Below are positions 1 through 8,065 of a stretch of 45,889 nucleotides of DNA, piece after piece. This DNA comes from a virus: positions 1 to 45,889 of IMG/VR virus record IMGVR_UViG_3300049796_000005, one strand, 5' to 3'. A program made the position numbers and the translations under genes. Numbering within the stretch: position 1 is the first letter of the stretch; every line of letters begins with the position of its first letter. Under the pieces are notes generated by a model. It saw only the letters and a list, made by a program, of their open reading frames with translations. It did not search any database and was not told where the DNA came from.

Positions 1-252
1 GACGTTGTGGTGCCTAAGCTGGAGATTTTGGGCGGCACTGTCGACCCTGATGAGCTGGCTTGGGATATCGCTGCGACGGCGGGTCAGTTGCTCGGGAGGG
101 CGGCTAATATTAGCTTTCGGGATGCCGCCTGGGCGGGAAAATGGTTAGAGGGTCCCTTGTCGGGCGGTACCGATACGTCTCGGGGCGCGGATAATCCTTT
201 ATATCGTGTTCTGGTTAGGGTCGAACTCAAAATGAGAGCGCCGAGGAGCTGA
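1..252 (+). CDS. Tail terminator, 3' part only (window begins inside the gene)
   Basis: The frame is open from base 1 to the TGA at 250-252 and gives the last 83 residues of the protein that is complete at 44667-45113. Only one residue differs (Leu for Ile in the AGKW-x-EGP segment) although twelve bases differ, so the change is mostly synonymous and looks like natural allelic divergence. Tail terminator proteins cap the tail tube and join it to the head connector. The TTG start of the next gene follows three bases after the stop. The missing 5' part is a window-edge effect: the full copy is at the other end. Confidence 0.85.
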   Translation, partial: DVVVPKLEILGGTVDPDELAWDIAATAGQLLGRAANISFRDAAWAGKWLEGPLSGGTDTSRGADNPLYRVLVRVELKMRAPRS

Positions 253-302
253 ATCTTGATTGATTTTGATCCGTTCCATCCTATCTGTTTTCAGTGCGGT
301 TC
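1..302 (+). repeat. Left copy of terminal overlap, block 1
   Basis: Bases 1-302 align without gaps to 44862-45163 with 12 mismatches, all between about 72 and 211; bases 212-302 are identical. The match ends abruptly inside the HNH gene. Together with 952-1093 versus 45748-45889 it shows that the window wraps around a circular or permuted genome. Confidence 0.95.
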
Positions 303-948
303 TGTGCACGTTGGAAGCGGGTGCAGGAAGTGTTATCAGCGCGCATACCGCGCGGCCAACCTTAAACGACTGTCGGAGTATCGCAGCGAGTATTATTACG
401 CTAATCAAGCCCAAGCTATAAATAAATCAAAAGCGTATCACGAACGCAATGTAGAAGCCCGCCGGGAGTACCATAAGGCATACCACATTGCGAACAGAGA
501 CGCCAGATTGGCTAGATCTAGATTACATTATTGGGAGAACCGCGAAGCATACCTAGCGCGTAATCGAGATTGGCGCGTAACCAACAGAGATAGCAACGCT
601 GCCCGCAAGCGAGCGTACCAGAAAGCCCACCCTGAGGTTAAACAGGCCGCAGAGGCCAGACGGCGCACGCGCGTCAGGACCAACATGACATCGGAAGACC
701 GGGCCACGTCGGTAGCTTGGCGCAAGTTTTTAAAATATTGTCCGTGTTTTTACTGCGGCGAGTTCGCGGAAGTCACGCACATTGACCATTTAACGCCGCT
801 CAGCCGCGGCGGAAGCGACGTGTGGTTTAATCTGCAGCAATCGTGCCAAAAATGCAATCTCAGTAAAGGCACTAAAACCGCTGATGAATTTCAGGCCGCG
901 AAATCCGAGGCCCACAACATGCCCCGCGTGGGCCAACAAGGAGTATAG
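256..948 (+). CDS. HNH endonuclease, allele 1 (230 aa)
   Basis: Probable free-standing homing-type HNH nuclease. An N-terminal zinc-finger-like segment carries C11-x2-C14 and C23-x2-C26. A basic, Arg/Tyr/Asn-rich middle (about 27-125) has loosely repeated units of the YH-x-AN-RD type, probably a DNA-contacting helical region. The C-terminal HNH core has C164-x2-C167, H175-x-D177-H178, N192 and C197-x2-C200. The start is TTG (256) three bases after the tail terminator stop, so it is probably translationally coupled. It sits between tail terminator and major tail protein, a common place for inserted HNH genes. A second allele with the same first 16 residues but a different middle lies at 45117-45734. 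Confidence 0.85.
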   Translation: MIDFDPFHPICFQCGSVHVGSGCRKCYQRAYRAANLKRLSEYRSEYYYANQAQAINKSKAYHERNVEARREYHKAYHIANRDARLARSRLHYWENREAYLARNRDWRVTNRDSNAARKRAYQKAHPEVKQAAEARRRTRVRTNMTSEDRATSVAWRKFLKYCPCFYCGEFAEVTHIDHLTPLSRGGSDVWFNLQQSCQKCNLSKGTKTADEFQAAKSEAHNMPRVGQQGV

Positions 949-951
949 AAT

Positions 952-1093
952 ATGTCTACTCATGCAGACCCAAATAAGGCTTTTGTCTGGTTGGAGGGCG
1001 ATGCGTTTAGAGCCCCCGCCGGAACTGCCCGTCCCGCAAGTCCTTTCGTCGATAACCCGGTAACCGGTTCCCTTGCGTGGGACGCCCTAGGCG
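952..1093 (+). repeat. Left copy of terminal overlap, block 2
   Basis: Matches 45748-45889 without gaps; the five mismatches all lie in the first 15 bases and include ATG versus TTG at the start codon. Everything from there to the window end is identical. Confidence 0.95.
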
Positions 1094-1767
1094 GGATTGA
1101 GGCAGGCTTCGACGTTACGGCGACCCGCGCGGTTAAAACTTTGCCTGTGTGGAACAGGCGACTCGCGCCCTATAAGGTTAACAAGGACCCGCGAGAGGAC
1201 CGCGTGAAGCTGCGCGCGGTGGACTACTCGGTTGCGACGGTGCTGACGGCACTTGAAGGTGGGTCTATTGTAGAGACACCGACCGCGTCCGGCGTGTTTC
1301 AGTGGAATAACGGGTCCGATGAGGATTTTGCTCTGTTGCTGACCGTTCACGACGAGGGTACTTCGGTTGGGTTCTATTCTGGCCGCGTAACTCTTACCAC
1401 GCCTCCTCCACGCACCTTCGGTAAGGCCGAGCTTGATGGATTCGAGTTTGAACTGCTCGCCCTTGAGCCGTTCGTCCCGATCACCAGCTTTAACCCGTTG
1501 GTGACCACCGCGACCGTGACCATTGGTGGAACCCCAACCGGCGGTACGTTCACGCTTACCTTCGGTGGACAGACTACGGCCGGTATCGCCTACAACGCCG
1601 CGACTTCTGCGGTGCAGTCGGCGCTTGTCGCACTGTCCTCGATCGGCGCGGGTAACGCGGTGGTCACCGGATCTGTTGGCGCGTATGTTGTGACGATTCA
1701 GCTGCCGGGTCATCTGACGGGGTCGGGCACTGGCCTTACACCGTCCGGTACGGTCACGATTAGCTGA
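952..1767 (+). CDS. Major tail (tube) protein
   Basis: 271 aa. Forms the stacked hexameric tail tube. The first about 185 residues have the acidic beta-rich layout of actinophage tube proteins. Residues about 186-271 form an added Gly/Thr/Val-rich beta domain (GGTFTLTFGGQT, then AVQSALVALSSIGAGN) of a type recurring as a surface decoration on phage tail and capsid proteins. The ATG at 952 follows the HNH stop closely, with AAGGAG upstream at 938-943. In the other copy of this locus (45748) the start codon is TTG. A strong hairpin follows the gene. The assignment rests on gene order and size as much as on sequence. Confidence 0.85.
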   Translation: MSTHADPNKAFVWLEGDAFRAPAGTARPASPFVDNPVTGSLAWDALGGIEAGFDVTATRAVKTLPVWNRRLAPYKVNKDPREDRVKLRAVDYSVATVLTALEGGSIVETPTASGVFQWNNGSDEDFALLLTVHDEGTSVGFYSGRVTLTTPPPRTFGKAELDGFEFELLALEPFVPITSFNPLVTTATVTIGGTPTGGTFTLTFGGQTTAGIAYNAATSAVQSALVALSSIGAGNAVVTGSVGAYVVTIQLPGHLTGSGTGLTPSGTVTIS

Positions 1768-1775
1768 CCTTAGAC

Positions 1776-1817
1776 GGCGGACCGTATCGAGCACTGCCCT
1801 GGCAGGTACGGTCCGCC
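1776..1817 (+). terminator. Strong hairpin after the major tail gene (attenuator or partial terminator)
   Basis: GGCGGACCGTA (1776-1786) pairs perfectly with TACGGTCCGCC (1807-1817). The 20-base loop can fold an inner CTGC/GCAG stem. No U-run follows directly, so full intrinsic termination is uncertain. An attenuator or 3'-end stabiliser giving more tube protein than downstream tail products is plausible. Confidence 0.6.
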
Positions 1818-1861
1818 TCAGCAATAAAACAGGGCAGAATAAAACATAAAAAGGACAGAAA

Positions 1862-2263
1862 ATGCCAGGGCAACCGCGTAAGAAGATAGTCAAAGAAGTG
1901 GGCCGGATCGACCTTACTGACCTTTTGGGTATTACAGGTGGGGATTCGGTGCCTGTCACATTCAATGGTGTTGATGCGGATATTCGTACGTCGTATTCGG
2001 GCGAGGAAGCCGTACTGTTCGGCCACTACGCGGCAGGGAACCTGTTTAGCGAGATGTTTGATTTGGTTGTTGAGGGCGGCGGCGGGTCGAAGCTGTGGGG
2101 TAAGATCTCAGAGCTTAATCCGGCTCACGCGTCGAAGGTAATCAATGCGATTGTGTCGCATACGGGGCTCTTTGAGGGGGAATTGGTGGCGCCCTTGCCT
2201 GCCTCCGTGAGCGGGATGGCTGGGGCGCCTGCCTCACAGGATTCCGGCACTACTACGGTCTAG
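1862..2263 (+). CDS. Tail assembly chaperone, short (unshifted) product
   Basis: 133 aa, ATG at 1862 preceded by AAAAAGGACAG. It lies directly before the tape measure gene and is overlapped by a second open frame in the -1 register. This is the G / G-T arrangement by which siphoviruses make a short and a long chaperone that coat the tape measure during tail assembly. The N-terminus is basic and the C-terminus ends in a small Ala/Gly/Thr-rich tail, typical of the unshifted form. Confidence 0.85.
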   Translation: MPGQPRKKIVKEVGRIDLTDLLGITGGDSVPVTFNGVDADIRTSYSGEEAVLFGHYAAGNLFSEMFDLVVEGGGGSKLWGKISELNPAHASKVINAIVSHTGLFEGELVAPLPASVSGMAGAPASQDSGTTTV

Positions 2264-2652
2264 ATTTACGCGAGTCTCTGCATAATCTGGACTATCACGA
2301 TATATCATATTATATCGAGGATTTATTCAACCGCGATGCTCAAAAGGCGAGGGATTCGGAGAACCTCGCGATGTTGGTTGACCGGGACGACTTTGGCCTT
2401 AATTTCGATTATTCTGGGGCTATTACCGATCCAGATGACCCGGAAGTAATTGCGGAGCGAGCTAAGCTCAAGAGGGCGGGCATTAAGCCTCCTCCTCAGC
2501 CGCTTTTACGGCCAGTCGCCCAGCGCGAAAAGGGGGTGACTGCATCTATGCTTGAGCAGTTAAAGGCTGAGGCTGTCAAGTATTCAATTCCTGAGGAAGC
2601 CGCGAAGAAACCGCAGGGACTTGCCGATTTGATTCGGCTCATGAATAGTTAA
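1862..2652 (+). CDS. Tail assembly chaperone, long product by -1 frameshift
   Basis: The -1 frame is open from 2176 to the TAA at 2650-2652 and has no good start of its own near its beginning. Its sequence (HYYGLDLRESLHNLDYHD and onward) resembles C-terminal halves of actinophage chaperone fusions. A TGA in this frame at 2173-2175 limits the shift to downstream of it. The G-run 2176-2180 (GGG in the P site, GAA next) is the earliest and best slip point, giving a fusion of about 263 aa. Frameshifting is well established for this gene pair in siphoviruses; the exact site here is inferred. Confidence 0.75.
2176..2182 (+). other. Candidate -1 slippery site GGGGGAA
   Basis: In the zero frame it reads G-GGG-GAA just after a TTT GAG. 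The P-site tRNA can re-pair on GGG after slipping one base back, while A-site re-pairing is poorer than in a canonical heptamer. It lies one base after the last stop in the -1 frame. Confidence 0.5.
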
Positions 2653-2714
2653 AGGGGTGAGGGAACGTTACTGCCGGAAGAATAGATCTTAGCGTTGGCT
2701 TAAGTCCGGCTAGT

Positions 2715-5700
2715 TTGACGCGTTCTCTCGCCTCTTTCTCTGGTTTAGCGCTGGGCGCAGCGGGGCTCGGGGCTGCGTTTGGTTCTATTATCAAGACTGG
2801 TAACGACTTTACATCATCGCTGAATACGTTGCAAGCTGTGTCGCAAGCTACCGCGACACAGATGGCAGCGGTTTCAGAAAAGGCCCGGCAGCTTGGCAAG
2901 GATGTCACGCTGCCGGGCACTTCTGCGTCTGATGCCGCTATAGCGATGACTGAGCTGGCGAAGGCTGGTTTCTCGGTAGAGCAGTCTATGACTGCTGCCA
3001 AGGGCACTTTGCAGCTGGCAGCAGCCGCGCAGATTGATGCGGCGACTGCCGCTCAGATCCAGGCTAAGGCACTAAATTCTTTCGGGCTAGACGCGACGTA
3101 TGCAGCCAAAGCGGCTGACGTTTTCGCGAATGCGGCCAACGCGTCGTCCGCTGAGATCACGGATGTGGCCCTGGCATTGCAGCAGTCGGGCGCGGTTGCG
3201 AAGACCTTTGGTATCTCGCTGGAGGACACGACCGCCGCGATTGCCGTACTGGCGAATGCTGGTATCCGCGGCTCGGACGCGGGCACACTGCTGAAAACGT
3301 CGCTTTTAGCGCTCACTGACCAGGGTAAGCCCGCGCAGAAAGCGATTAAAGATCTCGGACTGACGCTGTATGACGCCCAAGGGCGATTCGTAGGTCTCCA
3401 GGCAGAATTTGACCAGCTGGGGGCGGCCGCTAAGCGGATGACGCCACAGCAGTACCAAGCTGCGACTAGCATTCTGTACGGGTCCGACGCTGCCCGGCTG
3501 GCGGGCGTCGCGGCTAATGATGGCGCGGTGAAGTTTGGCGCCATGCGCACAGCCCTGGAGCGCCAGGGCGCCGCGGCGGAGGTAGCCGCAGCAAAGATGC
3601 AGGGCCTGCCTGGCGCGCTACAGCAAATAGAGAACTCCGCGCAGGACGCGGCAATTGAGATTTACAGCCTGATCCAGGGTCCGCTGACCGCCCTGGCGAC
3701 TAAGGGCGCAGCCCTCATCGGCACAGCGACGGACAAAATATCGGCAGGGCTTAAGGGCCTGGGATCGACCAGCATTGACACGGATTTCGGTCGCGGTTTT
3801 GTGGACGCACTGGACCGTGTTGGTGATGTCGCCGGCAAAGCGTACACGGCGATTCAGCCGGTTGTATCGGGGCTTATCAGCTTTGGCCAAGAGTCTCTGC
3901 GTACCGGCGGAACTGTGGAGACGCTAGGACACGGGGTCGAATTACTTGTAGGTACGGTCAGTGCTCTTGTGACGGTCGTGACACCCGCGCTCGCGCTGTT
4001 GGGCTCGGTTGTCCGTATTTTCGGTGAGCTTCCGACCGGGGTTCAGCTGGCGGTCGGCGCTCTGGTCTTGCTCCGGTTGACGTCTAGCACACTGGTTGCG
4101 TCGATAACCACGTTAGGCGCCAGGATATCCACGCTCGGGCTTAACGCGGGGCTGGCCGTTTTCAGCTTCCGCACGCTGTCTGCTTCGCTTGGCACGTTTG
4201 GCGCTGTGACTAACATCGCCGGCCGCGCGGCATCTAGTTTCGTAGCGGCGTTAGGTGGGCCTTGGGCTATTGGGATCGCCGCGGCGTCAATTGCACTCGT
4301 TTCCCTGTACTCCAGTGTCAAGCAGTCCGAGGAGAATCAGAAGGCTTACGAAGCGTCTGTTCGTGACAGCGCAATAGCGCAAAGCGCTTTGACGGATGCC
4401 CTTGTGCTATCTCAAGGCGTTTTCAATAGCGACGTGCTGTCCAAGACGACAGATCGTGTCAGTAAGTTCAGGGAGGAACTGGAAAACGCTGGCAAGAATG
4501 GCGCTGACGTGTGGCAGCAGGGCCTGGCGGTGGTGTCGCTGGGCCTGAACGAGTCTGCTAAGAACATGGACGACCAGGCTAACTCGGCTAGTAACGCTAA
4601 GCGGGCGCTTGACGGGCTTAATCTGACTAACGAGAAGCTGGCCGAAGCTTTAGCGGATGACACTAAGTTCGCTGCGCTTATCTCTCAGCTCCAGGCCGCC
4701 GGCGGCGAAGGTCAAGAGGCCGCACGGCGTTTACAGGCCCTGCGCACCGAGATCACCGGAGCACAAGAATCAGCCTCGCACACTAGCCCAGCCTTTGGGG
4801 TCTTGTCCGATGCGGTGCGGAAGCTGGCGGACTCCTCGGCCAGCGCTGAGGACCGCACTAATGCGCTGAAAACCGCGCTGGACATCTTGGCAGGCAAGCC
4901 TGTCAAGGTAGCCGAGGCGGTCGCCGCGTATGACAAGAGTGTGCGCGAGGTCAGTGAGTCGACTAAGGCCGCTTTTGCTGCCACTGATGGGCTGGGCAAG
5001 GCGCTTGTCAATGTCGATGGCTCGGTCAACACGGCTACGGTCAACGGCGGCAAGCTTTTCGATGCACTGAAAAACATCAAAGATGCATCCGTGGCGGTAG
5101 CCGCTGCGGGTGGAGACCTCACCCCTGTGTTCGCAAAGAACGAGGGCCAGTTTCGCGCTCTGGCAACTGCCACGGGGCTCTCCGTGGAGCAGATCCGGGC
5201 GATGTCAGCCGCGACCGGTCTGGTCCCCCGCAACCTGGAGATTTTGGCGGGCCTTAAGGGTGCGGACTCTGTACAACAGAAATTGGTTGTCATACAGGGC
5301 CTTTTGCAGACCAATGCGGATGGCGTGAAGATTCCCGTCAACGCCGACACGCAGGGTGCGATAGATAAACTTAAAGAAATTGGCGTCAAAGTCGAGACGG
5401 TCAACGGCGAGCCGGGAATTGTCAAGGTAACAGCAGTTACCGACGAGGCAAAGCGCAAGCTACAAGAGATTCAAGATATAACGCTTGAGACGAAGTCTCT
5501 GGACGTACAGGTCAAGCTCAAGGGTGCAGGCGCTGATTTAGTCCTTGGCACAGGGCTGGGGCAGATCCCAGCTGAGCTTCTGCCAGGACATGCGGTGGGC
5601 GGTAAGCTGCCCAGCTCCGGCCCGGGCACAGGCACGACGGACGGCATTCTCGCTGTGGATGCCGCCGGAATCCCGCGCGCCCGTATTGACGGCGGCGAAT

Positions 5701-7148
5701 GGATGATCAACCGAGGCATGTCCTCGCTGTACAACAGCGAACTCGCCATGATCAATGCGGGGACTTTCCCAAAGCTTCCGGGCTTCGCGTCGGGCGGTCG
5801 CCTGCCCATTGATCAGGCCCTATCACAGCTCCGTGGAGAGTCCGGCAAGGCCTACCAGTACGGCGGCACCGGAAACCCATCATGGGACTGCTCCGGCTTC
5901 ATGAGCGCGGCATACGCCCTGCTCAAAGGACTTGACTGGCACACCCGATGGTTTACGACCGAATCTAATTTCGGGTCGCTCGGGTTTGCTAGCGGGGTCG
6001 GCCCGTCCAATGGTTTCACCATCGGCGTGCACAACGGCGGCGGCGGGCAGATGAGCCACATGGCTGGGCTGCTTAACGGCGTGCCGATTGAGTCGGGCGG
6101 TAACGGTGTTCGGGTCGGCTCAGGCGCGCATGGAGCCCTTGACGGCCAGTTTGAGAATAAATACTATCTCGTTGGTGCCGGCAGTGGCACGGGGTCTTCG
6201 CGCACAAAGCCGTGGAGCGACAAAGACGAATTAAATCTCCAGTCAGCTACGGTCGCGGTTCAGCAAGCCAAAGAGGCGCAGGCCAGGGCTGCGGGTAACA
6301 AAAACAAGTCACCGGCGGACATCCAGCAGGCTAATCTGCGCGTGCAAAAAGCAGAGCAGCGCGTCAAGGATCTTGAGAGCCAGAAAGCATCGGGTACGTC
6401 TAGTGAGATCGTCCCCAATGCTCCAGCGCTCAATGGCGCGTATAGCAAGGACCAGTTGTCGCAGCGGGATCTACAGCGTGCGGTAGATGATGCAAACGAC
6501 AAGCGTGATGAGGTCTACGCGGATACCAAAGCATCAGACCGGGATCGCGCCAAGGCTGATGACGATTTGCGCAAGGCCATTCTTGCTCTGCAAGAGGGCG
6601 GCAAGGACAAGTCGAGTTCATCTTCCGCGTCTAATCCGGTAGAGCTTATTGGTGACGCGGTTAAGACCGCAGTTACTGGTCAGCTGGACGACGCCCTAGG
6701 TGTGTTCGGCTTGGACAGCAGTCTGGGGGCCACGGGCGCGTTGGTCACGACCATTGCTAATAGGTCCGCTCCGAGCTTCGGCAAGGATGAGCTAGACAAG
6801 CAGGGCCCGGTTACTCCGGGGTCGCCTGACTGGCTTGCGCAGCTGATGAAGACACTAAAGATGCCGGCGTTCCTGCGTGACTCTGGCGGTCCCGTTCCTA
6901 CAGGCTCGGCGGCGATCAACTTATCTGGTGCTACAGAGTGGATGCTGACTAATGACGGCGCGTCGGCGGTCGCTCGCATGGCAGCCGCGGCTAAGGCCGG
7001 ATCTACCACTAATGGGGGGCAATCTGTGGATGCTAGCTGGAATATCGAGCACCTGCACACGGGCATGTCGCAGCGTGAGTATGAGAACGCTGTCCGGATT
7101 CAGCGGGTTGAGCAGCGCCAGCGCGCTAGAAGCTTCATCGGCCGATGA
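2715..7148 (+). CDS. Tape measure protein with NlpC/P60-like peptidase domain
   Basis: 1477 aa from the TTG at 2715, the longest gene, setting tail length. It is Ala/Gly-rich with long helical and coiled-coil stretches, hydrophobic segments at about 400-460 and 485-535, and a C-terminal coiled coil (about 1170-1290). Residues about 1035-1150 carry a peptidase-like unit: a YQYGG segment, D-C-SGF with C1059, then SHM with H1115, consistent with NlpC/P60-type cell-wall hydrolysis during DNA entry. The true start may be upstream: the frame is open from 2661, and codons 2670-2714 encode AGRIDLSVGLSPAS, which resembles usual tape-measure N-termini, with AGGGGTGAGG before it. However, the codon in the starting place (2667) is GTT, not a standard start. 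Confidence 0.9.
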   Translation: MTRSLASFSGLALGAAGLGAAFGSIIKTGNDFTSSLNTLQAVSQATATQMAAVSEKARQLGKDVTLPGTSASDAAIAMTELAKAGFSVEQSMTAAKGTLQLAAAAQIDAATAAQIQAKALNSFGLDATYAAKAADVFANAANASSAEITDVALALQQSGAVAKTFGISLEDTTAAIAVLANAGIRGSDAGTLLKTSLLALTDQGKPAQKAIKDLGLTLYDAQGRFVGLQAEFDQLGAAAKRMTPQQYQAATSILYGSDAARLAGVAANDGAVKFGAMRTALERQGAAAEVAAAKMQGLPGALQQIENSAQDAAIEIYSLIQGPLTALATKGAALIGTATDKISAGLKGLGSTSIDTDFGRGFVDALDRVGDVAGKAYTAIQPVVSGLISFGQESLRTGGTVETLGHGVELLVGTVSALVTVVTPALALLGSVVRIFGELPTGVQLAVGALVLLRLTSSTLVASITTLGARISTLGLNAGLAVFSFRTLSASLGTFGAVTNIAGRAASSFVAALGGPWAIGIAAASIALVSLYSSVKQSEENQKAYEASVRDSAIAQSALTDALVLSQGVFNSDVLSKTTDRVSKFREELENAGKNGADVWQQGLAVVSLGLNESAKNMDDQANSASNAKRALDGLNLTNEKLAEALADDTKFAALISQLQAAGGEGQEAARRLQALRTEITGAQESASHTSPAFGVLSDAVRKLADSSASAEDRTNALKTALDILAGKPVKVAEAVAAYDKSVREVSESTKAAFAATDGLGKALVNVDGSVNTATVNGGKLFDALKNIKDASVAVAAAGGDLTPVFAKNEGQFRALATATGLSVEQIRAMSAATGLVPRNLEILAGLKGADSVQQKLVVIQGLLQTNADGVKIPVNADTQGAIDKLKEIGVKVETVNGEPGIVKVTAVTDEAKRKLQEIQDITLETKSLDVQVKLKGAGADLVLGTGLGQIPAELLPGHAVGGKLPSSGPGTGTTDGILAVDAAGIPRARIDGGEWMINRGMSSLYNSELAMINAGTFPKLPGFASGGRLPIDQALSQLRGESGKAYQYGGTGNPSWDCSGFMSAAYALLKGLDWHTRWFTTESNFGSLGFASGVGPSNGFTIGVHNGGGGQMSHMAGLLNGVPIESGGNGVRVGSGAHGALDGQFENKYYLVGAGSGTGSSRTKPWSDKDELNLQSATVAVQQAKEAQARAAGNKNKSPADIQQANLRVQKAEQRVKDLESQKASGTSSEIVPNAPALNGAYSKDQLSQRDLQRAVDDANDKRDEVYADTKASDRDRAKADDDLRKAILALQEGGKDKSSSSSASNPVELIGDAVKTAVTGQLDDALGVFGLDSSLGATGALVTTIANRSAPSFGKDELDKQGPVTPGSPDWLAQLMKTLKMPAFLRDSGGPVPTGSAAINLSGATEWMLTNDGASAVARMAAAAKAGSTTNGGQSVDASWNIEHLHTGMSQREYENAVRIQRVEQRQRARSFIGR

Positions 7149-8065
7149 TTACACTTAGTACGCTCATCCAGATCGAGGGCTGGAATGGCGAGCTATTTAC
7201 TGTAGCTGGCGAAGGTCAATGGGATCGCGGCATAGCGCTGGCCAGTGAAGACGACGGCACCGACTTCGGCGGCATGTATGAGTCTCCTGTGGAGACAATT
7301 TACAATGCTACCGCCTTTCAGCTCGGCTCTACTTTTGGCGGGATAGTTGAGAATGAATTTGATTTTATTCTCGCCTTTCATGCTAAGGGTTCAGCGGATA
7401 TGCCTTTCCGGCTCGTTGACTCAGATTTTCGTAAGGCGTTTAGTTACACAAAAGATTCTAAAATCATTGTTGAGCACGACGGAACTCGCCGCTGGCTGAA
7501 TGTCCGGCTAAAGGCACAGCCAAAGCTAAAAGCGGTGAACGACCCGAACTCGGAACAGTATGGATTACTTTTGTACCATCTGGTTGGCGCGTACCCGCGC
7601 TGGCTTGAGGACAGTGTTGTGAGCAATTTTGTAGCCACGACGGATACTACTGTGAGCGGTACGGAAACGCATAACTTAGCCATCGCCAACCCCACGAATA
7701 GCGACATGTGGGTTAAGTGGATGCTGCAAGGTACTGCTGGAATTATCTGGACGCTGCCCGATTACAGCTGGGGTAACGATCAGTTCTATCGCGCGACAAC
7801 TGACGCGGCCCGCAAGATCATCATGCCTGCGCTTATCGCTGGCGAGAATGTGTCGATAAATACGGACCCGGATAGCCAGGATGGCCAGGTCAATTCTAGT
7901 CTGGACACTGAGATTTATTTGAGGATGGCGGGGCAAGAATTTATGTATAAGGTGCCGCCAGGGACGAACACGACCATTCCTGTGAAAGTGTCGCACGCTC
8001 CTATCGGGGCGGGTGCGCAGCTGATCTGTCCTCGTGAGTGGCAGCGGCCGATCGGACTGGAATAA
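7145..8065 (+). CDS. Distal tail / minor tail protein (Dit-like)
   Basis: 306 aa. ATG at 7145 overlaps the tape measure stop (ATGA). The first gene after the tape measure in siphoviruses normally encodes the distal tail hub that connects the tube to the tip. The protein is beta-rich and acidic, with an N-terminal LIQIEGWNGELF segment as in actinophage Dit-like proteins. The C-terminal half (WVKWMLQGTAGIIWTLPDYS) resembles the jelly-roll part of these proteins. No enzymatic motif is seen. Confidence 0.75.
   Translation: MITLSTLIQIEGWNGELFTVAGEGQWDRGIALASEDDGTDFGGMYESPVETIYNATAFQLGSTFGGIVENEFDFILAFHAKGSADMPFRLVDSDFRKAFSYTKDSKIIVEHDGTRRWLNVRLKAQPKLKAVNDPNSEQYGLLLYHLVGAYPRWLEDSVVSNFVATTDTTVSGTETHNLAIANPTNSDMWVKWMLQGTAGIIWTLPDYSWGNDQFYRATTDAARKIIMPALIAGENVSINTDPDSQDGQVNSSLDTEIYLRMAGQEFMYKVPPGTNTTIPVKVSHAPIGAGAQLICPREWQRPIGLE

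Noticed and set aside
1087-1965. 292-codon frame on the minus strand opposite the major tail gene
   Set aside because: Arg-rich low-quality composition, overlaps the conserved tail gene completely and has no ribosome site; typical shadow of a GC-rich gene.
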